In this document: positions 35,122-43,893 of the stretch, in pieces | Numbering within the stretch: position 1 is the first letter of the stretch | Layout: every line of letters starts with the position of its first letter | Source of the DNA: Clostridia bacterium | GTDB lineage: Bacteria > Bacillota > Clostridia > Christensenellales > UBA1242 | DNA length: 64,000 nucleotides | Assembly (NCBI GenBank): GCA_017409005.1 | Contig: JAFQTP010000003.1 | Coordinates: forward strand, 1 to 64,000 | Direction: 5' to 3' | Translations under genes and position numbers: made by a program | The notes under the pieces: generated by a model | Told to the model about the DNA's origin: nothing | The model's input: only the letters and a program-made list of their open reading frames with translations | Database searches by the model: none

Positions 35122-37935
35122 ATGCTTAAAGATATTGTTATTAAAGGTGCCCGAGAAAATAACTTAAAAAACATTGATGTAACCATTCCGCGTGGGAAGT
35201 TGGTTGTTTTAACAGGTGTTTCTGGTAGCGGGAAAAGCACACTTGCATTCGACACAATTTTTGCCGAGGGGCAACGACGCTACATTGAAAGTTTATCTAG
35301 CTATGCCAGAATGTTTTTAGGTCAAATGAGCAAGCCAGATGTTGATGTTATTGATGGCCTTAGCCCAAGCATTTCCATCGACCAAAAAACAACTTCACAC
35401 AACCCACGAAGCACGGTTGGCACTGTTACCGAAATTTACGATTATTTAAGACTTTTATATGCTCATTTAGGAACACCATATTGTCCTAATTGCCACAAGC
35501 CAATTTCAACTCAAACCATCGACGATATTATTAATCAAATAATGCAACTTGAAGTAGGAACAAAAATAATTATAACCGCTCCTGTGGTTAGGGGTAAAAA
35601 GGGTAGGTTCGATAAAGAACTTGCTTCTTGGCTTAAAGATGGATATTTGCGTGCTAAAATTGATGGACAAGACTATATGCTCGACGAGCCAATAACTTTA
35701 GATAAAAACATAAAACACAACATTTATTTGGTAATTGATAGATTGGTTATTAAACCTGATTTAAACACTAGATTATCTGAAAGTTTAGAAAATGCTTTAA
35801 AACTAACAAATGGTGTTGTTATTGTTGAGGCAAATGGGGCTGAAACCCTTTATAGCACTAATCATAGCTGTCCAGAGTGCGGATATAGCATTGAAGAAAT
35901 TGCACCAAGGCTATTTAGTTTTAACACTCCGTTTGGGGCTTGTCCACGTTGCAGTGGTTTAGGGTTTAGGCAAGTTATTGACGAAAATAAAATTATAAAA
36001 GACCCTAATCTTAGCCTAATGCGTGGTGCAATTAATGCAAGTGGATGGGCTTACGATACTGGCATGGGCAACATGTTTTATAGGGCAGTTGCAAATTATT
36101 TTAAAGTTGATATTTCTACTCCGGTTAAAGATTTACCTAAGCCAATGCTTAACATGGTTCTATATGGCACTAACGGCGAAAAACTTGATGTAACCTATAG
36201 GTTTAAAGGCGAAATGGTTACAACAAAAATGAAGTTCGAGGGAATTATTCCAAACCTAGAGCGCCGTTATCGTGAAACAAACTCTGAATTTGCTAAAAAC
36301 GAAATAGGAAAATATTTAACAGAAGTTGATTGCGATTTATGCCACGGAAATAGGCTTAAACCCGACGCACTTAATGTTAAAATTAATAACTTAAACATTA
36401 TTGAATTAACCGATTTATCGGTTGTAAAAATTAAAGAATTTATTGATTCGCTTACTTTAAACGAAACTCAAAAACAAATTGCTGAACCAATTTTAAAAGA
36501 AATTAAAGCACGTTTAAACTTTTTAATTAATGTTGGCTTAAACTATTTAACATTAAGCCGTTCAGCCGGCACACTAAGTGGTGGTGAAGCGCAACGAATT
36601 AGGCTTGCTACACAAATTGGCAGTGGTCTAACTGGTGTTTTATATATTCTAGACGAACCTAGCATTGGTTTACATCAACGTGATAACGATAGGCTTCTTG
36701 AAACTCTAAAAAATTTGAGGGACTTAGATAACACGGTTATAGTTGTTGAGCACGATGAAGATACAATTAGGGCTGCCGACCACATTATTGATATTGGACC
36801 ATACGCCGGAGTTCATGGTGGCGAAATTGTTGCACAAGGCGGAGTGTCAGATTTAATTGCGTCGCCTAAAAGCATAACCGGAAAATATTTAAGTGGCGAA
36901 CTTAAAATTAATACACCATCGGTTCGACGTGAAATTAAAAATGGCTTTATTGAAATTAAAGGTGCAAAGCAAAACAACTTAAAAAATATTAATGTAAATA
37001 TTCCTATTGGTGTTATTACTGCAGTTACTGGTGTTTCTGGTAGTGGAAAAAGTAGTTTAATTAACGAAATTTTATATCCAACTGCAAGCAACACTTTAAA
37101 CCGTAGCAGTTTGCCAGAGGGTAAGTTTAAAGAAATTAAAAATTTAGATAAATTAGATAAAGTTATAAACATCGACCAAAGCCCAATAGGTCGTACTCCA
37201 CGCAGTAACCCAGCAACCTACACAAATGTGTTTAACGATATTAGGGAATTGTTTAGTAAAACAGTTGACGCTAAAGAACGTGGTTATAATGCTGGCAGGT
37301 TTAGTTTTAACATTTCAGGTGGCAGATGTGAAAATTGCTCTGGAGCCGGAATTAATAAAATTGAAATGTTTTTTTTGCCAGATGTTTATGTAACTTGTGA
37401 TGTATGTGGTGGAAAACGTTATAATAAAGAAACCCTTGAGGTTAAATATAAAGGTAAAAGCATTTACGATGTGCTAGACATGACAATTTCGGAAGCGGTT
37501 GAGTTTTTTGAAAATGTGCCTAAAATTAGAAACAAACTTGAAACTTTAAACGAAGTTGGTTTGGGTTATATAAAACTAGGTCAGCCAGCAACCGAACTTA
37601 GCGGAGGCGAAGCACAAAGGGTTAAACTTGCAACCGAACTTAGCAAACGAAGCACCGGAAAATCACTTTATATTTTAGACGAGCCAACAACAGGGCTTAG
37701 CATGTACGATGTTGATAAACTTGTTAAACTTTTAAACAAACTTGTTGCAAATGGTAACACCATTGTAATTATTGAACACAACCTAGATGTTATTAAAATG
37801 GCTGATTATATTATCGATTTAGGCCCAGAGGGTGGCGACCAAGGCGGAACAATTGTTGCAACTGGAACTCCTGAAGAAGTTTGTAAAAATTCAAAAAGTA
37901 TTACAGGAAAGTACTTAAAATCCTACCTTAATTAA
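35122..37935 (+). CDS. uvrA: Excinuclease ABC subunit A
   Basis: This 937-aa subunit finds DNA damage together with UvrB. It has two ABC-type ATPase units: Walker A GVSGSGKST at about 32-40 and GVSGSGKSS near 635-643. The signature motifs are LSGGEAQRIRLA and LSGGEAQRVKLA, with ILDEPSIGLHQRD and ILDEPTTGLSMYD as Walker B regions. Zinc-binding cysteine pairs occur at CPNCHK, CPECGYS, CENCSGAG and CDVCGG. The start follows an AAAAAGGA site inside the end of uvrB, so translation is coupled. Confidence 0.97.
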   Translation: MLKDIVIKGARENNLKNIDVTIPRGKLVVLTGVSGSGKSTLAFDTIFAEGQRRYIESLSSYARMFLGQMSKPDVDVIDGLSPSISIDQKTTSHNPRSTVGTVTEIYDYLRLLYAHLGTPYCPNCHKPISTQTIDDIINQIMQLEVGTKIIITAPVVRGKKGRFDKELASWLKDGYLRAKIDGQDYMLDEPITLDKNIKHNIYLVIDRLVIKPDLNTRLSESLENALKLTNGVVIVEANGAETLYSTNHSCPECGYSIEEIAPRLFSFNTPFGACPRCSGLGFRQVIDENKIIKDPNLSLMRGAINASGWAYDTGMGNMFYRAVANYFKVDISTPVKDLPKPMLNMVLYGTNGEKLDVTYRFKGEMVTTKMKFEGIIPNLERRYRETNSEFAKNEIGKYLTEVDCDLCHGNRLKPDALNVKINNLNIIELTDLSVVKIKEFIDSLTLNETQKQIAEPILKEIKARLNFLINVGLNYLTLSRSAGTLSGGEAQRIRLATQIGSGLTGVLYILDEPSIGLHQRDNDRLLETLKNLRDLDNTVIVVEHDEDTIRAADHIIDIGPYAGVHGGEIVAQGGVSDLIASPKSITGKYLSGELKINTPSVRREIKNGFIEIKGAKQNNLKNINVNIPIGVITAVTGVSGSGKSSLINEILYPTASNTLNRSSLPEGKFKEIKNLDKLDKVINIDQSPIGRTPRSNPATYTNVFNDIRELFSKTVDAKERGYNAGRFSFNISGGRCENCSGAGINKIEMFFLPDVYVTCDVCGGKRYNKETLEVKYKGKSIYDVLDMTISEAVEFFENVPKIRNKLETLNEVGLGYIKLGQPATELSGGEAQRVKLATELSKRSTGKSLYILDEPTTGLSMYDVDKLVKLLNKLVANGNTIVIIEHNLDVIKMADYIIDLGPEGGDQGGTIVATGTPEEVCKNSKSITGKYLKSYLN

Positions 37936-37983
37936 TTTAATTGTGTTATAATTAAGTTGTAATTTAAAAATTGGAGGGAATAT

Positions 37984-38550
37984 ATGTATATTTCTGATGT
38001 AGTTTTAGAACAAGATAATTTGAATTTAGTTAACAGACGCATTAAGTTTGCAACATTTTATATGGTTATGTTTGCAATTGGTTTGCTTGCAGCAATTGCT
38101 TTAGTTGTTTATTCTGCAGTTACACAAGTTGCCGATTTTTACACTTATCTATTTAACGGAACAACTGCTTTAATTGCTGTGTTCTGGATTATAATTGCTT
38201 ACAGACAACAATATATGTTTAAAGCCGCTAAAATTGGTATTGAATCAAGCGGAACCTACACCATTGTTGGCACAACCATTCAAGTAGATGCTAAGCACAA
38301 ATTTAACACCTACACAATTTTAAACCTAGTTTGTGCGATTTTAGTTTTTGCATGCTTTGTTGGAACAATTGTTGTTCAAGTTTTAAACTTTGAACCAAGC
38401 ACACTTTATTCAATTGCTTTGTCTTTTGTTTTAACAGTTTTCTTAGCATATCAAACAACAATTGGTTTTATTGACGATAAAATGTATCGTAAAGTTGTGT
38501 TTAACAACGACGAATCTGTTAATGAAAGTGAATCGGCTAACCAAGAATAA
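37984..38550 (+). CDS. Multi-pass membrane protein of unknown function
   Basis: This 188-aa protein has four membrane segments, at about 24-46, 54-73, 110-130 and 140-160, then an acidic Ser/Asn/Glu tail. Between segments 2 and 3 is a soluble strand-rich stretch of about 35 residues. No recognised family or motif was found. TTGGAGGG precedes the ATG. It is separated from uvrA by 48 bp and converges with the DUF4363 gene on a shared terminator. Confidence 0.7.
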   Translation: MYISDVVLEQDNLNLVNRRIKFATFYMVMFAIGLLAAIALVVYSAVTQVADFYTYLFNGTTALIAVFWIIIAYRQQYMFKAAKIGIESSGTYTIVGTTIQVDAKHKFNTYTILNLVCAILVFACFVGTIVVQVLNFEPSTLYSIALSFVLTVFLAYQTTIGFIDDKMYRKVVFNNDESVNESESANQE

Positions 38551-38566
38551 TTAAAATAATCAATCA

Positions 38567-38597
38567 AAAAAACGTTATAAAATTATAACGTTTTTTT
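38567..38597. terminator. Bidirectional terminator between convergent genes
   Basis: AAAAACGTTATAA and TTATAACGTTTTT form a long stem with T runs on both strands. Confidence 0.85.
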
Positions 38598-38602
38598 ATT
38601 TT

Positions 38603-38992
38603 TTATAATAAGTTTTGAATGTTAAATCCCATTATATGTCTATTTTTTTCGGCATATTCTTTAAGTAAGTTTACTTCGGCAATAGCGTTATCATAATCGT
38701 TGTTGCCAACGTAACTATAAAGTCGGCTTAGGGTGTCGGTTATAGTGCTTAAATCTTTATGATTAAACATAAGGCATAGGTCGTCTTCAAAACTATCCCA
38801 ATAATTTTTAACTTCTTTAACACTAGTTAGTGTGGTTTCAACATTTTCTTTATTATCAGTAATTTCACTTTGTAAATTTGTAGCCATTTCTTCTAGGTTT
38901 GTAATAAGGTTGTTAACTGCAATAACTTCAAAGGTTGCTAACCCAATTAATGTAACAAATAAAACTATAATTATTATAATTCTTTTCACCAC
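38603..38992 (-). CDS. DUF4363-family protein
   Basis: This 129-aa protein has one N-terminal membrane segment (about 4-26) and a helical extracytoplasmic domain, the layout of DUF4363 proteins, which are usually found next to DUF421 (YetF-like) genes in spore formers. The molecular role is unknown. The start is GTG at 38992 (or the GTG one codon later), with AAGGAG 8 bp upstream inside the preceding gene. It overlaps the end of that gene by 7 bp, so the two are translated together. Confidence 0.8.
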   Translation of the reverse strand: MVKRIIIIIVLFVTLIGLATFEVIAVNNLITNLEEMATNLQSEITDNKENVETTLTSVKEVKNYWDSFEDDLCLMFNHKDLSTITDTLSRLYSYVGNNDYDNAIAEVNLLKEYAEKNRHIMGFNIQNLL

Positions 38993-39705
38993 TTGCCATC
39001 TCCTTGGTAGTTAGTTTCAATAACCTTAAACTCACCAGTTTTAGGTTGAATATACATTTTGCCTTCAGTGTTAATGGAAATAAAAAATATATCAGATATT
39101 TTTAAACTTACTTTTCCTAGTTGTTTAACTAAAAAGTTGTTGTTTATTTGTGCAATTTCCATGTTCTCTTTAACAACTTTACCTTCGCTAATTAAAATTA
39201 TTGGAAGGCTAGCGTTTTCTACTTTAATTCCCACATTGCTTGCATTAAGTGGGGCATATGCTGAACGTGGCAAAACAGTTAATGTGCCATTTGTTTGCAT
39301 TATTGCATATAAAACTTCTTCTAAGTTAAAATAACCACAACCACGCAAATTTTCCATAAGGTCGTTAACATTCATGTTAAGACGTTTTAAACTTTTGTGG
39401 TCAATGCCGTTTGGGTTTACAACAATAACTGGTTTGCCGTTAATAAGTTTTCGTAAATAAACACTTTTCATGCTTAAAAATGTTAAAATAAAATGTATTA
39501 ATGCTAGTGTAATTATTGGTATAATTCCGTGAATAAGTGGTAACGCCGTTTCAGCCATGGGTATGGTTGCAAGGTCGGCTATAATAAGTGTTATAACTAG
39601 TTCAAAAGGTTGCATTTCTCCAATTTGTCGTTTTCCCATTAACCTAAGCAGCAAAAACACAATTAAATATATTATTAAACTTCTGGTTATTAATGTGAAT
39701 GCCAT
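38986..39705 (-). CDS. DUF421/YetF-family membrane protein
   Basis: This 239-aa protein has three N-terminal membrane segments (about 5-20, 35-55 and 60-78) including the family stretch GKRQIGEMQPFELVITLIIADL. A soluble domain follows with LINGKPVIVV, LMENLRGCGYFNLEEVLYAI and GTLTVLPRSAYAP. YetF proteins bind lipid or unknown ligands, and some affect germination. The stop is TGA, and TAA follows in frame four codons later. No clear ribosome site precedes the ATG at 39705. It is paired with DUF4363, as in other spore formers. Confidence 0.85.
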   Translation of the reverse strand: MAFTLITRSLIIYLIVFLLLRLMGKRQIGEMQPFELVITLIIADLATIPMAETALPLIHGIIPIITLALIHFILTFLSMKSVYLRKLINGKPVIVVNPNGIDHKSLKRLNMNVNDLMENLRGCGYFNLEEVLYAIMQTNGTLTVLPRSAYAPLNASNVGIKVENASLPIILISEGKVVKENMEIAQINNNFLVKQLGKVSLKISDIFFISINTEGKMYIQPKTGEFKVIETNYQGDGKW

Positions 39706-39759
39706 ATTAATATTTTTGTTAAAATAAATAAATTTATACTAATTTACATTAAATTAAAA

Positions 39760-39791
39760 CAAAAAGCACAAGGCTTATGCCTGTGCTTTTT
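39760..39791. repeat. 32-nt hairpin repeat, copy 1 (terminator of the HTH gene)
   Basis: The sequence forms an AAAAAGCACA.../...TGTGCTTTTT stem of about 13 bp with one bulged A, and is identical over 32 nt to 40579-40610. As a hairpin with T runs on both strands it can terminate the minus-strand HTH gene. With its twin it brackets the HTH-FxLYD pair. Confidence 0.9.
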
Positions 39792-39800
39792 ATGTGAAAG

Positions 39801-40043
39801 TTATTCTAATTCAAGATTATTCAAATTAAATAAGGGGCTATTAAAAAATTCAGTAAGAGAAATATTTAATGCTGAACAAACTTTAACAATGGTCGAAAAT
39901 TTTACATCAACATTTACCTCATTAAAAATATATCTTAGTGCAGAATGAGTAAGTCCGGTTTCTTTTTCTAATTTATATTTTGACATCTTTTTCTCTGATA
40001 GTAAATCAGCTAATCTTAATGCGAAAGCTCTATTTAAATTCAT
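39801..40043 (-). CDS. Small Cro/C1-type HTH transcription regulator
   Basis: This 80-aa protein is essentially one helix-turn-helix domain of the Xre/Cro type. Residues about 9-65 include KMSKYKLEKETGLTHSALRYI (helices 2 and 3) and the following STIVKVCSALNISLTEFF. It likely binds DNA as a dimer. The ATG at 40043 follows GGTGGAG at good spacing, and a GTG at 40055 is rejected. It is divergent from the gene at 40190. The 30-bp palindrome in front of that gene is the obvious candidate binding site. Confidence 0.85.
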   Translation of the reverse strand: MNLNRAFALRLADLLSEKKMSKYKLEKETGLTHSALRYIFNEVNVDVKFSTIVKVCSALNISLTEFFNSPLFNLNNLELE

Positions 40044-40111
40044 ATTACACTCCACCTATATTATTTACGAAAAATAAAGTTTATTTAAGTGAAATAAATT
40101 GCACTTATTTA

Positions 40112-40140
40112 TTGACATTTTAAATCAGATTTTGTAATAT
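40112..40140 (+). promoter_or_regulatory. Promoter of the FxLYD gene
   Basis: A perfect TTGACA (40112-40117) and TAATAT (40135-40140) are 17 bp apart. The -10 box overlaps the left edge of the 30-bp palindrome, so binding there would block transcription. Confidence 0.8.
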
Positions 40141-40167
40141 ATAGGTGCAGTATACTGCACCTATATA
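40138..40167. promoter_or_regulatory. Perfect 30-bp palindrome, probable operator
   Basis: The two 15-nt arms (TATATAGGTGCAGTA and its reverse complement) are perfectly symmetric about 40152/40153. The site covers the end of the -10 box and the expected transcription start of the gene at 40190. A partial copy of the arm (CACCTATAT) occurs at 40053-40061, next to the start of the HTH gene, which would fit autoregulation but may just be its ribosome site. Confidence 0.8.
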
Positions 40168-40189
40168 GAATTTAAATAAGTGAGGGGTT

Positions 40190-40576
40190 ATGGAAGAAAA
40201 TAAATCAAAGAAATTATCGTGGTTATGGATAGTTTTAATTGTTATTGTTGTAGGTGTATTAGTAGGAGTATTTGTTCCTGGGTCTGGTGGAGACGTTGAA
40301 TTAGTAGATGCAAAAATGACTTGTCAATATAATTCTCTTATGGGAGGATTTGAAGCGGATATAACTGGTTCGGTACAAAATAATACAAATTCGGATTATT
40401 CTTATGTACAAATAGAATTTTCTGTTTATGATGAAAACGAAAGAAATTTAGGAACAATAACAGATAATATGAATAATTTGGCTGCGGGTGAAACATGGAG
40501 TTTTAAAGCAACGTCATTAGGTTGGTATGATTATAAGCCTGTTTCGTTTAAACTTGTTGAAATTACTTATTGGTAA
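40190..40576 (+). CDS. Membrane-anchored FxLYD-domain protein
   Basis: This 128-aa protein has one N-terminal membrane segment (about 11-30) and an exported domain of alternating strands (GSVQNNTNSDYSYVQIEFSV, then LAAGETWSFKA), which matches the FxLYD fold of small secreted proteins. The function of such domains is not known. Its codon use (many GGA, GTA, ATA) differs from the neighbours, which suggests transfer. A GAGGGG site precedes the ATG. It is divergent from the HTH gene, with an operator-like palindrome over its promoter. Confidence 0.75.
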   Translation: MEENKSKKLSWLWIVLIVIVVGVLVGVFVPGSGGDVELVDAKMTCQYNSLMGGFEADITGSVQNNTNSDYSYVQIEFSVYDENERNLGTITDNMNNLAAGETWSFKATSLGWYDYKPVSFKLVEITYW

Positions 40577-40578
40577 AC

Positions 40579-40610
40579 CAAAAAGCACAAGGCTTATGCC
40601 TGTGCTTTTT
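40579..40610. repeat. 32-nt hairpin repeat, copy 2 (convergent terminator)
   Basis: This is identical to 39760-39791. Here it ends the FxLYD gene on the plus strand and lies across the 3' end of the flippase gene on the minus strand, whose stop codon (40594-40596) falls inside the hairpin. The last codons of the flippase may therefore have been supplied by the repeat. Confidence 0.9.
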
Positions 40611-42108
40611 TCTTATTTTTTATTTTTACTTTATAAATACTTTTAAAATGTGTTACATCAATAATGTTAAATAATGCCATTAAAATTGTGAATGCTATTA
40701 CACTTATAATTCCGGTTATTGCTATCGACATAAATTTAGGTAAAAACAAAACAATTAAGTTATATATCCATTTTGTTAAAAACATTGTAGGAAATGTTAT
40801 AAAAATTAGTTTTGTAATAATTCCTAAATAAGTTTTATTAGCATTTAATGTTTTATTTATTTTAATAATGTTTAAAATTGCCACTAAAAGCATGCTAAGT
40901 CCCATGCCAAACATTAGGGCATAAATTCCAACATATTTGGGTAAAACGATTATTGATAAAATTAAAATTACACAACTATATATGTAATATTTAAAAGTTT
41001 TTGTTTCTAGGTTTAAGCTATTTAAAATTGATGTTGTAATTTGCGATAGTCCCATTGGAACAATTAACCAACAAGCATTTTTTAAATATGTTCCGGCAGT
41101 AATGTTATCATATAAAAATAAACATACCGGTTCGCCCAGCGCAATAAAAAAAGGTATTACAATAAACGAGCAACAAAGTGTAAAGTTAATTGCTACAGCA
41201 ATTTGTTTTTTTAGTTGAAGAGTATCTTTTTTGTTATTCAGTTCGGTTAGATTTGGCACAATTGCTGTAGCAAGCGAGCCAATTAGGGTAGAAGGTATTG
41301 AAATTAATGGTAGAGTCATGCCCATTGCAATTCCTAACTGGCTTAAAGCTTGTTCGTTAGTAAAACCTGCACTAACTAATCTTAGTGGTAACAAAAATGC
41401 CATAAATGGCTGCGTGAGGCTGGTAAACAACCTAACCAAAGTAATTGGTGCGGCAGACTTTAAAATTGGTTTAAAGCAATGTTTTGGGCTTTTAAGCCTG
41501 CCTTTTGAAGTGTAAAAAAACACAATTCCAATTAGTGTGCTTAAAACACAAGCAACACTTAGTGAAATTCCGGCAGGGAATAAACTATCTGAAAAACTAA
41601 ATAATGAAATGCAAACAAAGTAACAAACAATTCTAATAATTTGTTCAATAAATTCTACAATGCTTACTTGAAAAAATTTTTCGTTGCCCCAAAGGTATCC
41701 TTTAAACGGAGTATAAACACCTGTAAATAAAACTGCGGGCAACATTAGTAGTAAAAGTAGGTATGCGTTTTCGCTTTCGAAATAAGAACTTAAAAATGGT
41801 TTTGCAACTAAAATAACAAGTGTTATTACAATGCATAAAATAAGACTAATAATTAATGAACTTGTAATTGAGCCATAATTTTTTTGTTGGTTATTTTTAT
41901 TAACTATTGCACTTTTTGATACTGCTAGTGGTAAACCGGAATTTAAAATGGTTACAAACACCATAAAAACCGAAATAACAATTGAGTAAATTCCTAGTTG
42001 TTCGGTTGGAAGTGTTCGAGATAAAAATATTTTAAATAGAAAACCAAGTAATCTTGTTGCAACTGAAAAAATTGTGATAACAGCAACTGCTTTAAATAAT
42101 GATTTTAT
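40594..42108 (-). CDS. SpoVB/MurJ-like polysaccharide flippase, probable AUA start
   Basis: This 504-aa multi-pass membrane protein (about 12-14 segments) belongs to the PST/SpoVB branch of the MOP superfamily, which moves lipid-linked cell-wall precursors and is needed for spore cortex in Bacillus. Near the N-terminus GLPLAVSKS is typical. The frame is open back to an ATA at 42108, preceded by a perfect GGAGGG at 6-bp spacing, with no in-frame ATG, GTG or TTG nearer. An ATG at 41964 would remove 48 residues that clearly belong to the first helix. The 3' end lies in the 32-nt hairpin repeat. Confidence 0.85.
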   Translation of the reverse strand: MKSLFKAVAVITIFSVATRLLGFLFKIFLSRTLPTEQLGIYSIVISVFMVFVTILNSGLPLAVSKSAIVNKNNQQKNYGSITSSLIISLILCIVITLVILVAKPFLSSYFESENAYLLLLLMLPAVLFTGVYTPFKGYLWGNEKFFQVSIVEFIEQIIRIVCYFVCISLFSFSDSLFPAGISLSVACVLSTLIGIVFFYTSKGRLKSPKHCFKPILKSAAPITLVRLFTSLTQPFMAFLLPLRLVSAGFTNEQALSQLGIAMGMTLPLISIPSTLIGSLATAIVPNLTELNNKKDTLQLKKQIAVAINFTLCCSFIVIPFFIALGEPVCLFLYDNITAGTYLKNACWLIVPMGLSQITTSILNSLNLETKTFKYYIYSCVILILSIIVLPKYVGIYALMFGMGLSMLLVAILNIIKINKTLNANKTYLGIITKLIFITFPTMFLTKWIYNLIVLFLPKFMSIAITGIISVIAFTILMALFNIIDVTHFKSIYKVKIKNKKKAQA

Positions 42109-42229
42109 GGCAAACCCTCCAATCGTTTTTTATATGTTTATTAATAAAAGTAACAAAACTTTACAAATAAACATAATTATTCAAAACTTTTTCACTTTTA
42201 ACATATATATAGTAAAAGGGAAGTGAGTT

Positions 42230-42661
42230 ATGAATTTAGAATATGTTATTGGCAATTTTGAAACTCTAGAAGATGTTGCAAAAAAGTTTGATGTGTCGGT
42301 TTTAGAACTAAAAAAGTTTAATAATATAACACAAAACATTGTGCCACAAAGTGTATTAATTCCGCATAAAAAACAAAACATGCAGTTTAAGGTTTTGGCA
42401 AATTTAAGGCGAGAATTTGTTTATTTTGGCAACTCTAATTTGGTTAAAAGTGCACTTAATAAAAATGGCTTTGTTTCGAGTGTTTATTCAGATTGCATAA
42501 CACTATTCAAACCTAAAAATAGCAATGTTTTTGTTGTGGGTGTTTTAGATACATTAAACGGCATTTGTGCCAGATATAATTTAAATAAACAAGATGTAAT
42601 TTTACTTAATAATTTAAAAACTGAAAAACTTTTTATTGGTCAAATTTTAAAACTTAAATAA
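42230..42661 (+). CDS. LysM-domain protein
   Basis: This 143-aa protein has two LysM-type modules. One is N-terminal (IGNFETLEDVAKKFDVSV to IVPQSVLIPH, about 6-46) and one C-terminal (DTLNGICARYNLNKQDVILLNN to LFIGQILKL, about 105-142). LysM modules bind N-acetylglucosamine in peptidoglycan or spore material. No signal peptide is visible, so it may act inside the mother cell or on the spore. AAAGGGAAG precedes the ATG. It is divergent from the flippase gene. Confidence 0.8.
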   Translation: MNLEYVIGNFETLEDVAKKFDVSVLELKKFNNITQNIVPQSVLIPHKKQNMQFKVLANLRREFVYFGNSNLVKSALNKNGFVSSVYSDCITLFKPKNSNVFVVGVLDTLNGICARYNLNKQDVILLNNLKTEKLFIGQILKLK

Positions 42662-42736
42662 CATAAAATAAATTTCATTTTTTGTATTGTTTGACGATTG
42701 TATTAAAAAAAGTTAAACTATTTGAAAGGTGATAAA

Positions 42737-43822
42737 ATGATTGATATTATTGAAGTTAAAACCACCAAACAGCAACACGAGTTTGTTGATTTTCCAATAA
42801 AACTTTATAAAGATTGCTCATATTATGTTCCAGATTTTAAAATTTTAGAACTATCAATTTTTAAAAATTGCAATCCCGACGAAAAAAGTGTTTTTTATTT
42901 GGCAAAGCAAAATGGCATAACTGTTGGCAGAGTGGGTGCTATAATACATAATTTATATAACGAAAAAACCGACCAAAAGCGTGTTAGGTTTACTAGGTTC
43001 GATTGTATTAATAGTTTTGAGGTTGCGCAAGCGTTGCTTACAAAAGTTGAAAATTGGGCAAAAGAAAATAATATGAATTGTGTGCATGGTCCAATGGGCT
43101 TTAACGACCTTGAGCGCATTGGTATACAAATTTCCGATTTTAACAAAGAGGGTAATTTGGTTACTCAATATAATTTTCCTTACTACAAAAAGTTGCTCGA
43201 AAAGTGTGGTTACACTCAAGAGGCGGTTTTTTCGGAAACTAAAATTTTTAGTGCCGATGGTTTTAAACTTAAACTTGATAACGATAACTTTAAAAATGTT
43301 AAAACAAAAAGTGCTAATTATTTAATTAAAAAATATAAATCACAAGTTTTCGACTTGATTAATGAGTGTTATATTCCTGTTTATGGTGCGGTTCCAATAA
43401 CACCTAAGTTTAAAGAAAAATTAATTAATATGTTTAGGTTTTTAATTAATTTAGATTTTATTAGTGTTATTGTTGATAATTCAGATAAGGTTGTTGGGCT
43501 TGGACTTGCTATTCCAGGCATTGCTAAAGAGCTAAACCAAAGTAAAGGTAAATTGGTTTCTATGCAAGCATTTAAACTTGCTAAAGCATTTAAAAAACCA
43601 AATTATGCCGAAATTTTGTTTGTTTGCGTTAAACCGGAATATAAAAATATGGGTATTGAAGATTTAATTGCAAGTAAATTAATTGTTGGTTTTAGAAAAA
43701 ATAAAATTAAACGTGTTAACACAACACCAATGCTTTATAACGAAACTACTGAACGAAACTTGAACAAATTTGAACACATAAAACACAAAAAACGAGTGGC
43801 TTACACAAAGCTTTTAGATTAA
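42737..43822 (+). CDS. GNAT-like acetyltransferase-fold protein
   Basis: This 361-aa soluble protein matches the long GNAT-like family. An N-terminal part has YLAKQNGITVGRVGAII (about 54-70). Conserved segments NCVHGPMGFNDLERIG and TQYNFPYY follow, and a C-terminal GNAT half has EILFVCVKPEYKNMGIEDLI, which resembles the acetyl-CoA-binding motif. Substrates for this family are not known. The ATG at 42737 follows AAAGGTG at good spacing, and an upstream TTG is rejected. A terminator shared with the convergent gene follows. Confidence 0.75.
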   Translation: MIDIIEVKTTKQQHEFVDFPIKLYKDCSYYVPDFKILELSIFKNCNPDEKSVFYLAKQNGITVGRVGAIIHNLYNEKTDQKRVRFTRFDCINSFEVAQALLTKVENWAKENNMNCVHGPMGFNDLERIGIQISDFNKEGNLVTQYNFPYYKKLLEKCGYTQEAVFSETKIFSADGFKLKLDNDNFKNVKTKSANYLIKKYKSQVFDLINECYIPVYGAVPITPKFKEKLINMFRFLINLDFISVIVDNSDKVVGLGLAIPGIAKELNQSKGKLVSMQAFKLAKAFKKPNYAEILFVCVKPEYKNMGIEDLIASKLIVGFRKNKIKRVNTTPMLYNETTERNLNKFEHIKHKKRVAYTKLLD

Positions 43823-43841
43823 TTAACAGTTTATTAAAAAT

Positions 43842-43873
43842 AAAAAATCCATCTAAACTAGATGGATTTTTTT
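43842..43873. terminator. Bidirectional terminator between convergent genes
   Basis: AAAAAATCCATCTA and TAGATGGATTTTTT form a 14-bp perfect stem with a 3-nt loop and T runs on both strands. Confidence 0.9.
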
Positions 43874-43893
43874 GTTTTAATTTTTATTTTCAA

